From: Arctopsyche grandis
Taxonomy: Eukaryota > Arthropoda > Insecta > Trichoptera > Hydropsychidae
Assembly: GCF_051622035.1 (NCBI RefSeq)
Contig: NC_135357.1
Span: 17,764,256-17,828,255 of the forward strand
Length of the DNA stretch: 64,000 bases
Reading direction: 5' to 3'
Part shown: positions 12,399 to 24,447 of the stretch, piece by piece
Numbering within the stretch: the first letter of the stretch is position 1
Layout: the number at the start of each line of letters is the position of its first letter
The notes under the pieces: model-generated
Seen by the model: only the letters and a program-made list of their open reading frames with translations
The model's database searches: none
What the model was told of the DNA's origin: nothing
Made by a program: the position numbers and the translations under genes

Positions 12399-13479
12399 CA
12401 GGGCCGACGAGAGCGGGAGGGGGAAGCGGCCCCCGCAAATAATATTTACATTTTTAGCTAAAGTATAAAAACATTATTTGGCCTTCATACTCTTAGGGTT
12501 TTTGGACACTAAGCAAAATGATATAACTTTTTTCAAGTAACGGATTTTACTTACTTATGGCATAATAAAATTTAGGGAAAGATGTATTCTGGTGCTCAGA
12601 ATGGTCAGTTTCCTCGTCACAATATCCAAAACAAATTAGTAAAATAGCCCTTGGCCGATTAAAGCAGGTAACAAGGGGACAGTTAAAAGAACGAGATTAG
12701 TGCATTTTTACATCGATAATAAAGATAAAATCTTTCACATTTACCTATTTGCAAATTTGCTATGAAACTTTTAACTTAAAATTGCAAATGTGATGCACGT
12801 GCAATTCTTAGAATAATTCAACAGAAATATACTAAATAAATGATTGATTTTAATCGTTAAAAGTATGCGTTTGTCTTTCGAGTTTAGGAAAATACGTTTT
12901 TCAAACATTTCAAAATTTTGCTGTATAATTGCGAACGGTAAACTGGATTTATAATATTTCAAATCAAAGTTAGTTTTTAATTTAATAATATTTGTTATTT
13001 ACGAATTCATTTTGATAATTAAAATATTTTCTATGTTGATTATTTTAACCCATAATGAACATGTATCAATCTGAGGTATGTATATGTACGTATGTACATA
13101 CGTACATATATAGACATTTTAAAAAGCTCTCACAGAAAAAGTCATCCCAAATTCAATACATTATTACCTACTATGTACCTGCTTTTCCATAAATAATATA
13201 AGTTGATATTTTTCGGTTTTTTATGTTATATGTTTAATTTTTTTTCATGTATGACAGCATAATTTTTCATTTTATGTGTTATTATAGTTTATTGTTGTAT
13301 TTAATTAATTTCATTTGTTTCACTGTATTGTATTTATGTATATAAACTAATATGAAATATATTTTTATTAATTAATAACGATATTAATTGAAATATACTT
13401 ATTTTTTTACTTATTTTGAAATTTTTTTTTACTAAAGTGGGTCAAGGGGGGGGGGGCGGATTTTTTCTCTACGGCCCTG
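12399..13479. mobile_element. Non-autonomous hAT element (CAGGGCCG ends)
   Basis: The left end is CAGGGCCGACGAGAG and the right end, read inward, is CAGGGCCGTAGAG. The flanking octamers are TGTGCATA (12391-12398) and TGTATATA (13480-13487), a 7/8 match consistent with an aged hAT duplication. G/C-rich tracts lie just inside each end. The 1.08-kb interior is AT-rich with no transposase frame. Confidence 0.8.
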
Positions 13480-13487
13480 TGTATATA

Positions 13488-14031
13488 TGTATATCTCATT
13501 TCAGTTAACTTGGCAATAGGTTGTTATTGATCAAAATATCTTGTATGCCAATGAGTATATTATAGCGTGTATTTTTTTACCAATCGTGTCTTCCGTCGAA
13601 TGCGTCAATCGTCAAATTTATTTTTATTGGTAAACCAAAGTCGATTGATTAAAACAAAAGATGCCTCAATATAGATATCAATAATATGTATTTATGTAAT
13701 ATATAAAAAAATAGTTAAATATATACTTATATATACCGAAATTACATATATATAAATATATAATTTCGGACTTTAAGCGGGGATCAATGTCAACGCAACG
13801 GATCAAAGTCACCAACACCTAAATGTTTTTACGAATAAGTCAACAAAATACATCAATTCGCAATTTCCTTTTCTTATAAGATCATTGTAGCAATCCAAAA
13901 ATTAAAATAAAAAAAATTGAAAAGCTGTTAAAATATATATTGGATTTGAATTCAATATTATTCATTCTTACAAAAAGATAATGGTTGACAAACTGAAATT
14001 AAGGCGATCGCCTTTGGGTCGCAATAATTAA
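13488..14031. other. AT-rich spacer, no gene seen
   Basis: It includes ATATAATTTCGGAC at about 13,757, which recalls the Helitron 5' end but lacks a matching 3' end. Nothing else is recognised. Confidence 0.4.
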
Positions 14032-14135
14032 TCTAATATATAATTTTGAAAAAGACTGAAAAAATAAATGAATATTCAAATAAATTAAAACGTTTTATAT
14101 TACAAATACCGAGCAAAGCGGGGTAAAAACACTAG
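14032..14135 (+). mobile_element. Very short Helitron derivative (copy 3)
   Basis: It starts TCTAATATATAATTTTGAAA and ends CCGAGCAAAGCGGGG...CTAG before T. Both family ends are kept within only 104 bp, so it is a minimal internally deleted Helitron. Confidence 0.75.
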
Positions 14136-14637
14136 TATTTTTATTATAAAGACAATCTTAGTCCAACACAATAGCGAATTGCGACGGCTTCGGACAGATC
14201 TCCATACGATTGCTAATCTGACATCTGTGCCAAATGGGCGAAGATAAGATTCAATTTTAACGATGAAAAATGTAACAACAGTAAACTGACTTTTAAATCC
14301 AAACATAATAAACATATATTAACGACACCACAAAATGAGCCTGGTTGGCTATCAGTATCGTCCATCATTGACATTCCAAATGCCGGAATGCATTTGCGAT
14401 TATCTGCATTTTTTTTTGACAAACATTACGGTTTTATTGGTCGATTTTTTTATTTGCTGATTTTACAGTGATAATAAATCAGAAGTCCTTATCGTAAAAG
14501 TTTAACTACTTAATAATTCGTAAAATAAGTACATATTGATAATATGTACATATTTGGAAACTATGACGAAATAAAATTAGAGCGAAATCACACAGAGAGG
14601 CCACGCGGCACGTGTTTTTTTTTAGATACTCTTACAT

Positions 14638-14796
14638 GTCTGTTCATATCTTTCCAGCACGTACCGGCAGCAGCAGGTATCCTACAAGTATGAAAATGCT
14701 ATATGAACGCATTCATACTCCATATAGAATATACCAAATAATACAGTCTGTACTTGCAGGATACCTGCTGCTGCTGCTGGATAGATATGAACAGAC
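14638..14796. repeat. Long inverted repeat (hairpin) with CAG/CTG tracts
   Basis: The left arm begins GTCTGTTCATATCTTTCCAG and the right arm ends CTGGATAGATATGAACAGAC. Arms of about 50 bases match with few mismatches and contain GCAGCAGCAGGTATCC against GGATACCTGCTGCTGC. The loop is roughly 55 bases. It could be a palindromic MITE or a transcribed hairpin. Confidence 0.75.
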
Positions 14797-14994
14797 CTTT
14801 AGCATGCAAAAAAAAACCCAAGCATGCCTAGCCATCCCTGAGGCACACAGTCCCAAAAATCACCCCTGTAGTGTTTCCGGTGATATTTTGTCCTTGTATT
14901 GATATAAGAATCCGCGACGATTGCGGATTCATCCACATTATTGCATGATAATTTTTTTTATTCTGGTTAAAACCATTTCACACATTAATGCCGC

Positions 14995-15679
14995 ATGTTG
15001 AAATCCTTTATAATCAAATTTAGTCTAGAGAAATCGACACATTTTCAATACAAAAAAACTTGCAAGAATGCCATACTGCAAATACGAAATTCATGCAGCG
15101 AATTGTCTTCGTCGCAGTTTCAGGAAGCTAGAGATATGAGCGACGTAATAAGTTACTCAATTATAAACAAAGATACTCTTTCAATAACTAGTTATTGGCT
15201 GCGAAATTGTTTGACGGAGAAAACTTTAAAAAATATCTCCAGAAAATGCCAGTTGAAGAAGTTAATCAATCCATCGAAATGTATCAAATGCTTGAGAAGG
15301 AGAAGCTTCTTATGGATTTTACGAAAGAGTATAAATGCATAACTTTAAAAATTTTAAAATCATTATTAAAATTTATCCATGCTAATAACTAGAGGTAGGA
15401 CCGGAAGCGCCCCGTCTATTGTTCCATTATTGTAAATGCTTTGTAAAAAAGGTTCGGCAAACCTTTAACAATGCATTTACAACATGTGAACAATGAACAG
15501 CGCGCTCTTTACTAATAACTTATGTGATGTTCTTGGAGAATTAACGAAGTTCTTAAAAATTTTAATAACCACTCCAATGACAACTGCAGAACCTGGGCGA
15601 TGCTTTTCTCAAAACGTTAACCTCAGAAACACAATGAGTCAAGAGAAACTGACAGCTTTATCTATGCTTTTAATATAAA
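14995..15679 (+). pseudogene. hAT (ZMYM1-type) transposase remnant, interrupted by a MITE
   Basis: Diverged hAT sequence. At about 15,190-15,240 it reads LFDGENFKKYLQ, and at 15,560-15,678 it ends with the dimerisation-domain motif LKILITTPMTTAEPGRCFS...NTMSQEKLTALSML. Frameshifts and stops occur upstream. A palindromic MITE (15391-15511) with a 9-bp duplication splits it. The host element's right end may be at 15,885 (CGAGCCGCCACTG, a hAT-like terminus); the left end was not found. Confidence 0.7.
15391..15511. mobile_element. Palindromic MITE with 9-bp duplication (copy 2)
   Basis: Flanked by the perfect 9-bp direct repeat CTAATAACT (15382-15390 and 15512-15520). A 9-bp duplication is typical of Mutator-like elements. 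The interior is a palindrome around GGTTCGGCAAACC, with CATTGTTC-type arms shared with 8,638 and 22,990. It inserted into the hAT transposase remnant. Confidence 0.75.
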
Positions 15680-15885
15680 AAGATATGACGAGAAAAATAA
15701 AAAAATTTAATGAAAAAGTTATAGATAAAATTTGCCACTAACAAAAATAGACGAATGGATTTTGTTTTGAAATAGCTTTTTCTCATTATTGTTATTATTT
15801 TTAATAAAATATTAGTGATATGCACTTTTACCGATTTGTAATCTGTCACAGCACCCACAATTATCATATCAACGAGCCGCCACTG

Positions 15886-17021
15886 GTAATAAAATACTAA
15901 TAACTATGTTTTCAACAGGTATTGTTTGAAGCAATAAAACTTAACAAATGAAATTAAAAAAAAATTGCGTATGGGTTCTTATCTTTAGACATTGAAATCC
16001 ATATACAATAATAAATAATTATAGACTGGCGAACAACTGTATTAACATACCAGATATGCAAAAAATTCGAGAATCTTAACATGTCGGGAAATATCGGGAA
16101 ATAGTATTAATCATTTTCCTTTACACATAATTTTCAGAGGTACAATTTTACTCTTAAATAAATAGGTTAACAAATTGAAAATTTTTATCATTGAATTAAA
16201 GTTCTATTTTTTGAAAAAACAAAACATTATATGTATGGATAGAAACATTTAATACCGAGAAAATCCCACAATTTTCCGTACCTTGCATCTCGCTATGAAA
16301 TTGTACACGTAAATTCGTATCAATTTATTATAAGAATTACTTATTAAAATATTTTAAAAGATTGTGGAAAAAATGTAAATAACCATAAAAGACAAGCATG
16401 TCAAAAAAGCACGTAAAAAATCAAAAAAGTGCAAAAATTTACACGCAATTTTTTTTATAATAATTTCTGAATACAAGCAACTCATTGGATAAATCAATGA
16501 ATTCGAATGCTTTCCTTATCTACATATTTATAACTGCCACGTTATTTATTAGTAATATTCAATTAGTTTTTGATACGATATTTTCATAATCCACCAGATA
16601 TTCACCAGTTAACTTGTTAGTCTATTATTCGGAATTGGCGTCGTTAGCCTATTGTCTTTTTTTCACAATGGTTTCGTGTGCCATCAAAAATGAATTCGCG
16701 TGTCGACCGATGGCACGCATACCCTCAGTGTGTACATAGTTTTATCTAATGAATTTATTGTTCAAAAAGCTTTTTTTTATTATATCATTGATTTTAAAAT
16801 TCGACAGGATCTAATGGAAAAGATAAAAAGATTACTCAGTTTGATTCTGGATGTGTAGATATTATCTTTTTGTGAAAATTATTTACGCGTCATTGATAAC
16901 ACATTTGATAAATCTAAAGCATTGTGATGTAATTTATGGTTTCAACGTAGAAAACAATATTTTGTAGGTGATATAAAAATTACATACCATAAAAAAATAT
17001 TGAAAGAAAACACAATGTATT
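15886..17021. other. AT-rich region, no gene seen
   Basis: No open frame with family motifs. A stretch near 16,670-16,730 (TTTCGTGTGCCATC, GATGGCACGC) has a weak inverted-repeat character and may be the end of a decayed hAT-like element. Confidence 0.4.
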
Positions 17022-17158
17022 AAAAAAAATATCAATTTTACATACAATCCTGTAGAGAAAAAAGTTGCCTAAAAAATATAATATTTGGTAGTCCAAATAT
17101 TATATTTAATATGCAACTTTTTTCTGTATATGATTGTATGTAAAATTGATATTTTTTA
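17022..17158. repeat. Hairpin-forming inverted repeat, arms about 65 bp
   Basis: The left arm contains ATATCAATTTTACATACAAT then AGAAAAAAGTTGC and ATATAATATTTGG. The right arm carries the same blocks in reverse complement, with a loop of about 4 bases (TAGT) near 17,092. A few mismatches give a precursor-like stem. It could be a MITE or a small-RNA precursor. Confidence 0.8.
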
Positions 17159-17199
17159 TATAAACAATACAACTGAATTCCTTATTTTTATTAAACCTA

Positions 17200-18300
17200 A
17201 CTTTTTACTTGATCTATGTACATAGTAACAATAGATGAAGTTTTGTGATCACGCGAAAATTCGAACTCAGAATCGATCACTGATCACGTTTTCACGATCA
17301 GATGTGTGTGTCTGTGTATTTTGGGGATTTTTTGAACACCGTTAGTCCTATCGAACTGAAACTTAGTATTTGTTACTGAAATTGGACAAGACGTAAATTT
17401 TTTTCAAAATTTTAAGTTGACCGGAAATGGTACCTCCCGTTATAGTCCCCATTTTTTACATACCTCCTTTTTAAGTTTTTGAATTAAATTTTCTCCCAAA
17501 CCGCTAACTGGATCGAATTGAATTTTTTCACATGTAATAGAAATTATAAATTTTATTAAACTGAAATTTCATGTCTATCAGTTTAAGCTTAATACCAAGT
17601 TATGTATAAAATTTGGTATCCGTCAATCGGAAGTGGCAGTTTACTCTTGTTCGATTTTTTTTCCACTATTTTTTTCGAGCCCTTAAACATGTGTGATCTA
17701 CACGAAAAAATTCAAGTGTAATTCTTGTATTAGTGTGATGAAAATAAAAAAAAAAGATTAAAATTTATAAACCGGAAGTGGGATTTTTTCCTCTTAGAAA
17801 GGTCAAAAAAGTTGTCGCCACTACTCTGTCCACACCCCTGAACGTATCAATCTGAAACTTTATATTTGTATTCTTTATGTGCTAACTTAGAGCTGATAAG
17901 GTTTTGATTAGAATTCGTAAATCGAAAGTAGTATTTTTTTTAAAAAACAATATTTCATTATTTTATTTTGACCTTTTAAATTATTTTAATCTTTTTGATA
18001 TTCATTGTGTATAATACTGATAGTGATTTTAAATAATAAAAAAAATTGAACAAAATCCGACAACCGGAAGTAGAACTTTTGTCTTGTGCAAGTTTCCATA
18101 CATTTGCGCTCAATGTGTATCAAACATGCTGTTATAGCTACATATTAGTATTTCATAAAGCTGCCGGTATGTGTGAATGGGTCTGTAAGGTTCAATATCG
18201 AATCTTGTTTTGTGACCTTATTATATTCCTCAAATTCATACATAGATAAGTCATGGGTTGGTCACATCCGATTTTTTTTATTTTTAGCCGTAATTATTCA
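17200..18300 (+). repeat. Dispersed 1-kb repeat with internal CCGGAAGTGG units (copy A)
   Basis: Related to 30,690-31,670 in the opposite orientation; matching blocks include TTTTGTGATCACGCGAAAATT and the segment around AATTTTCTCCCAAACCG. Inside, a core like ACCGGAAGTGG recurs near 17,413, 17,619, 17,773, 17,926 and 18,063, spaced about 135-205 bases, so each copy is itself built from diverged subunits. No coding frame was found. Confidence 0.7.
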
Positions 18301-19070
18301 GAACATGCGAATGTAAATATTCTACCCTAATGAATATGTTGCTTTTATTCAATTTCACTCAAAATTTATCTACAGTGAAACTATCAGACCTGCATACATA
18401 AAAGATACAATTTTTTGAAAACGATTTATATATCACGATCTAAAAATGATATATGTATGTGTGAGGTGGGGATAAAAAGTTACATGGGACTGATTAAACA
18501 AATAAAAAAAATAATTTACTTTAGGATAAACGCAAGACATTTGCTGCACGATTATCTTATGTGAATAGTTTAATATTTGTAAGTGAACTAAACAATAATT
18601 AAAATTAAAATTTCATTCACAAGCATGGGATATTTATGAGAGACATATCAGCTGTTTCGATTGGAATATGTCATCACTTCACTTCAAGAAGATACACTTC
18701 AACCGTAACATATATAATGAAAATGATCAAAACATTTTAATATCCTATGTAGATAAAGTTTACCTATGCATGTTGTATCACATCAAGTCATTAATGTTAT
18801 TCCGTTAGTCTTCCGTTCTTTGTGATATGAAATGCCATAAAATATGTATTTGAATCATAAAAATACGAACCTACATATGTGTACGTACATACATACGTGT
18901 TACTGTAACGTTTACCATATCACATGTTAGTGTTAAAACATGGTATAATTGTTACATTGTTATAACACTTACGTTTAAATGGAAGACTACCGCGTATACA
19001 GAATAATGGTATGTAATTTGGAATGTTGAAAAATTTTAACATCGAGTTCAACTTGTAGTTGTAGTATATG
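18301..19070. other. AT-rich region, no gene seen
   Basis: Simple-repeat-like CATACATACG motifs and no supported coding sequence. Confidence 0.4.
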
Positions 19071-19305
<235 letters not shown>

Positions 19306-19853
19306 TATATATTGGGTTCGATACGATACATACTTTCAAATTCAAAGACGAACATTAAAAGTTCGCAATTCTCATGTACTCGATCTGTTTTAGCTCAAGG
19401 CCTTCCATCTAATATCAATGCAAATTCTTAACGCAGTTTTTAAAACGTGCTATTTATTCATTCGGCAAAATTTGATATTCAGTTGCGGCTGCCAGTAAAA
19501 AATAACGTTTCGCACTATTATGGTCATGGAAGTCTTTTTTTGGAATTTGATTCTGGAAATATGTGTGCGTTGCATTGATGAGTGATCGTCATGCGAAAGA
19601 AAACTACATACGGTCAGTTCTGAAATTGTTACTCAATTTTTTTTTTGCATATTCCAGCAACAATCAACGGGATAAATAATCCAAAGTTTCATTTCATTTT
19701 TTTAAAGCTCATATTTGCGATGAGTGTGACTCGCCAACATGAAGATCTGGAATGCAGTGCTTTTTTTCTTTTGGCTTTCTCTCGTGTTGAGAAAGGTTGA
19801 TATTTGAAGTCTGTTACGCTAAAAGCGGACATTTTATTATTTTTATGTATGAT

Positions 19854-20457
19854 CAGGGCCGCGTCTAACACATGTACAAATGTACGCACACAGGCGGCCA
19901 AAATATAAAGACGGCCGAAAGAAATCAGAGTCGAAAAAAATATATTTCTAAAAAAATACGAAACAAGACTTCGTACATTTTAAAATGCATTTAGATTATC
20001 TTGTTGTATACTTGTGAATTATGTGAACACATCCGAACTATTCGGGGAAATAACAGGATGGCAGGTATAGCTTCAGTCCGCATAGAGCTAAGTATTTTAT
20101 GTTTTATTATCTTTGCGATTGCCAGATGTATTTCTTCAAGGATGTATTGGTATTGGTTGGTCATCGAAAGAACAATGTCCTAGATGTAAAATTGGGGACC
20201 AAAACACTATTTTCATGAATGAACTTGAAAACGGTTCAGCTTCTCTTGTCGTCTGGTCCTGTTCAGAACTATACGTTTTGGTTTTCTGTATGTTTTTTTG
20301 GTTAATTTTTATTGTGATTAAAATTTTCAACATTATATTTCTCACAAGGTAAGATTTTCGCACTAATCGCATGCACTTAATTTTTTTTTTAATTTTATTA
20401 ATATATCCAACAGCTGATAGAATTAAAGATTGGCCGAACTCCTAGGTGCGGCCCAAT
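19854..20457. mobile_element. Probable decayed hAT element (CAGGGCCGC ends)
   Basis: The left end CAGGGCCGCGTC resembles the hAT ends at 12,399. The right end has CCTAGGTGCGGCCC. The flanks share TGTATG but do not form a clean 8-bp duplication. A 79-codon frame inside (CPRCKIGDQNTIF) has no motif I can assign. Confidence 0.45.
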
Positions 20458-21975
20458 ATGTATGTATTCATAAATAAATAAATGAACTGTATTAGAGGTA
20501 TGTAAAAAAATCTAAATATTAAAAGTTAATGATTTGCGTGAGCTCACTTTTCATAGCTCCACCTGTCTTTCGCCAAAATCATACGCCAGAGATATTCGAA
20601 AGTTAGCCCATTTGTCGCAATTGGTTGGTGAAATTACAACTGTATTTATGTACCTGATAATAGTCGTATAGGAACAAAATTTAGCTTGGAATTTTCAAAA
20701 TCGGAGTCGGAGTCGCGATTATTCTTTAACGACTTCCCAGCCCTGTTCATAATCTAAGAATTCGATCACTCTTGATACGCGAAATTTCTACCGCAATAAA
20801 AACTGTGAAAATCATAAAATGAAATTAAAATATGAACTATAGGCTGTTCACAGTATTGTGTTTAAGTATGGACTCCTAACACCAATATGTCCCTTTTATG
20901 CAGAAGTGACGCAAATGATTCTTTCACGCCTCGTCGAAATGATGCTTAAACAACTATTACATTCAACCTATCGATATTTAAGTTTCAGTTGTCGAAAAAA
21001 TAAATTTGACTACATTATTTTCATCCAAGAATGTCTCGTAGGCATAGGCAATTTCGGGGTCGGGAAACCGAACAAAAATTAAAAAAAATATCAAAAATAA
21101 TTTAATTATTACATTTTAGTTGTATTCTATTCGGTTTTGTTAACTAGTCTTAATAGTTTTAATGTCATGAAGCTTTCATACGAAATTATATTTTGCGAAT
21201 TCTCGATTGATATACATTCATGCATTCGTTAAAGATTTCAAAATATTTGTGATATAAAAATGTAAGTTAAAATATGTATCTATAATATTGTAATTATGAA
21301 AAAAATACGTTCAATTGCTGTGGCATATTTTCTTTGGTGCAGGGTGGTACGACCTCACCAGAGCCCAGAGGAAGAAATTATTTATTTTTTTCACAGATTT
21401 AAGGAGAAAAGTTCGGCGTTGGAAGGATGCATTTCAAATAACAATAAACCGCTCATTGACGTTCAAAGCAAGACAGCAAAAAAGTATGTTTTTTCTAAGA
21501 AATTGACAATAGTGAACCATTTATTATGGGAAAAGCATTCATCGACCGCCTAAGACTAGTAATGAGCTGCTAGATATGATTACACACACATATTTACAAA
21601 AACTAAATCAAGGGGAAAATTATAGGGGGTTGAAATTTTGAATTTTGCCTAAGCGCGGCACAATTCTGTAAATATTAAGAATAACTTTCCGAATTTAATG
21701 AAATCGGCGTCAAAACCAGATAAAAATGTGGATAAAAGGTGGCAAAAATCATATAAATATCGCGTCATAGAAACGAACGAACACGGCAACTAGGCGCTTC
21801 GAATCAGTTCAAAGAGAAAAAAGAAGACCGCTAAAGAGGTCACAACAATCAACGTGTGTTAAATGAAAACATCTGCAATATCCTTGCGAGTTGCGAATGT
21901 GACGCGAGACCGAATTTGTAATTTTCTCCGAAGCAGAGAAATGATAAAGATCTGAGAGTGAGCCTTCGATAATAA
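20458..21975. other. Repeat remnants, no confident gene
   Basis: The sequence around 20,700-20,752 (AATCGGAGTCGG ... CCCAGCCCTG) matches the ends of the hAT family at 38,818. At 21,440-21,540 a frame containing FSKKLTIVNHLLWEK resembles FSKKLTTVNHFLCEK on the minus strand at 25,120-25,210, so both are pieces of one unidentified repeat family. Confidence 0.45.
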
Positions 21976-22560
21976 GATTGATAAGAGGTGAAACAATCGC
22001 GAGTGATTCACGCTGAAATGAGTCGGAACATGCAAAGGGTTCGGAAATTTGGGTTCAGAGGGCGAGCCGGCGATGGCCGAGTGAACGAATATTGGGGCCA
22101 AACGCGGGCCGGGGTGGGTAGAGGGGATGCAGGGTGTAGCCGAGCGCAGACCGCAGACCGCAGACCGCAGACCGGCGAGCGTCGCGGGTTGCAGGCCAGC
22201 CGTTCGCCGTTCGCCGCTCGTCACTATAATATACTGTTAATATACGAATACTACTAACCTTGTGGTATCCATTGGTGGTGGGTGGGGTGGATGTGGAAGC
22301 GGAAGCGGATGCGAAGGTGCGGGCGCGGACGCCCTGCGAAGGCTCCTCGCACTGCATCGCGAGCGGACGAGCACGAATGCGGGGCGGGGTAGACGAGAGC
22401 CGACAGACGAGACAGACGAGCAGGGAACGAAGAGCGAGGAGCGACGCGAAAACACGTCCACACGAGGAACGGTCACGCCGCCACTGCCGCATGCCGCCAA
22501 CCGCTAACCGTCAACCGCCACCCGCTACCCGCTAGCCGCCCCCACTCCTACGCCTCCTCA
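21976..22560. promoter_or_regulatory. GC- and CpG-rich island, candidate promoter or first exon
   Basis: Sharply GC-rich and CpG-rich against the AT-rich surroundings, with degenerate tandem GACCGCA repeats (about 22,145-22,175) and CGCTA/CCGC repeats (22,495-22,540). The only other such islands in the window are at reticulon first exons. On the minus strand, ATGGATACCACAAG is followed at 22,256 by a strong GTTAGT donor. It could be the distant first exon of SPT2 or of an unseen gene, but its reading phase (2) does not fit the first visible SPT2 exon (phase 0) directly. Confidence 0.45.
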
Positions 22561-22839
22561 CATAACCTATAACCAATTTTATTGCTCTGCAGTAAAAAAA
22601 AAAAATCATAAAGAAAAATACATTTCAAAATATAATCAAATATCTTCGGATTAATTCGCAGAGAGTGGATGCAATCCACGCTGTGTCACGGTTTTTCCAT
22701 TTTTTTACTTTATCTATGTTTTTTATTTGCGATGATTTTTTGTCGCCAAGTTGGTTGCCTCTACGAAATTGCAATCGCAGATAATAATCATCTTTCGAAT
22801 GTGAGCGATGCCCGTCAATCGGGTGAAGTAAATACGTCA

Positions 22840-22954
22840 CCTAACTTTGAGCAGGGATACTCAACTCTTTCAGAGATTTTGACATTAACATTATCACTGA
22901 TAATGTTAATGTCAAAATCTCTGAAAGAGTTGAGTATCCCTGCTCAAAGTTAGG
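22840..22954. repeat. Perfect 115-bp palindrome
   Basis: The 57-base arms 22840-22896 and 22898-22954 are exact reverse complements around a single C at 22,897. The arm begins CCTAACTTTGAGCAGGGATA. A further partial direct copy (TTGAGTATCCCTGCTC) follows at 22,955-22,970. Open frames on both strands are mirror images and not evidence for a protein. Confidence 0.97.
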
Positions 22955-22974
22955 TTGAGTATCCCTGCTCGAAA

Positions 22975-23103
22975 GCCCGGACCCAGAAGGTGCCGCGTAT
23001 TGTTCAAATGTTTTAAATGCATTGTTAAAGGTTTGCCGAACCTTTTTTACAAAGGATTTACAACAATGGAACAATGAGCGGCACCTTGGCTATCCTACCT
23101 CTA
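22975..23103. mobile_element. Palindromic MITE (copy 3)
   Basis: Inverted relative to copies 1 and 2: GTGCCGCGTATTGTTC at the left, a core of AAAGGTTTGCCGAACCTTTT, and GAACAATGAGCGGCAC at the right. The right end TCCTACCTCT mirrors AGAGGTAGGA at the left end of the 15,391 copy. The left terminus is unclear. Confidence 0.6.
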
Positions 23104-23108
23104 ATTAT

Positions 23109-24343
23109 CAGTGCTGGCCTTTCAACCTATGGCGCCCTCGGATAATTTTTTTCTAAGCGCCCCTAGAAAAAATATTGAAAAATGGGTTACCATCCCCTTT
23201 TTCCGGGCTTGGGACCGGCAGAAAAGTGGTTAACAAGGTTTCCCAACCCCACTGGTGGAGTTAAAAATAAATAAAATTATATTTCAGAAGTGAACTTTCC
23301 GAGCCATTTTTTCCGGCAAAATCTTTAATTAAAGCTGAAAAATCAAGATTTTAATAGATTGAGATCCCAAACTGGAAAGTCTATTTTGTAACACTGTAGA
23401 CCGGGGATAAGTTTTAATTAATTTAAGTTTTTAAAAACCATGTTCACCACTTGTTAAAGGTAGTGTCAAAAAAATTCGCATAGCAACCCAAATGTTCGGA
23501 TATAATTCTTGTAAATGTTGTTTTATGAAATTGAATACAATGAGTGGATTAATTTTACCTTTTATTTGAAGTTCATCTGAAAGTTCATTACTAATGATAT
23601 CAAATTTTGAATTCGTGGTGAGCGTAATTTGAAGATCGGCACAATATTTACAATGTTCGTTTCTTTCACATAGATTCTTTACAAAATAGAAAAATCCACA
23701 CGTCTTTGAATATTTGTTCAACCGGTCGAATCTTTGTTTCATTGACACAAATGTTAAGGATTAAGAGAGAATTAAAAAACTCGACCTCAAACTATTTCTC
23801 AGGGCAAATGACTAGCTCGTTTTGTGTATTTTCGTCAAATTGCCGTTTCACTTTTTAATTGTTTAAATACGGACTCTATTTTTTATACGGACTCTATTTC
23901 ACTGTGTCAAATTATTTTTTTAAGGAATATAATTGCACGTGATCAGTTAGAATCTTCCAGCGATATATTGAAGCTGAAAATAGGGTAAAAAGTCTTCGGA
24001 GAATAACGAAAAAAGTTTGTGATGGTACAGAAAAATTTTCAGCGTCATATAGCACAAGATTTACATTGTGGACGCCACAGTGAAATGTGAAACTATTTTT
24101 TTTGATAAACATACTAAAATCCAAAAGGGAATGCGTCTTCGCCCAATGAATAGAATTTGCCGAGTACAAATGTTTGAACTTAAAATGTAGGGAGCGCCTT
24201 TAGACGCTCTGATCTAAAATTTTGTAGCGCCTTCGGCGCTCTATTTTTTAATTTTGAAGTGCCTTCGGCGCATCAAGTAGCGCCCTAACTTATTCGGCAC
24301 CCTCGGGTGCCGCCCGATCCAGCCCCCCCTAAAACCGGCACCG
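23109..24343 (-). mobile_element. Decayed hAT element with transposase remnant
   Basis: The left end is CAGTGCTGGCC. The right end, read inward, is CGGTGCCGGTTTTAGG, followed by GC-rich GGCGC-type subterminal repeats. The flanking octamers do not match well, so the duplication has decayed or one end is wrong. It contains minus-strand transposase sequence. Confidence 0.6.
23431..24170 (-). pseudogene. hAT (ZMYM-type) transposase remnant
   Basis: The N-proximal part (23,912-24,169) reads FHCGVHNVNLVLYDA, matching the AH-LNLVL region of hAT catalytic domains. The C-terminal part (23,431-23,748) ends YPNIWVAMRIFLTLPLTSGE, the dimerisation domain. An untranslatable gap between them and stops make it a pseudogene. 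Confidence 0.7.
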
Positions 24344-24381
24344 AACATTACATATGTACATATGTATGTTTGATTGAAGGT

Positions 24382-24435
24382 AGCCATTCGCACTAGTTTT
24401 ACCAGGGTGGCCGAGTAAAACTAGTGCGAATGGCT
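24382..24435. repeat. Perfect 21-bp stem-loop
   Basis: GCCATTCGCACTAGTTTTAC is answered by its exact reverse complement after a 12-base loop (CAGGGTGGCCGA). It sits at the left end of a MITE-like element. Confidence 0.9.
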
Positions 24436-24447
24436 TAGTTTTACCAC

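Noticed and set aside
22055..22535. Several long frames in the GC-rich island, on both strands
   Set aside because: Long frames are expected where stop codons are rare. They are low in complexity and carry no motif.
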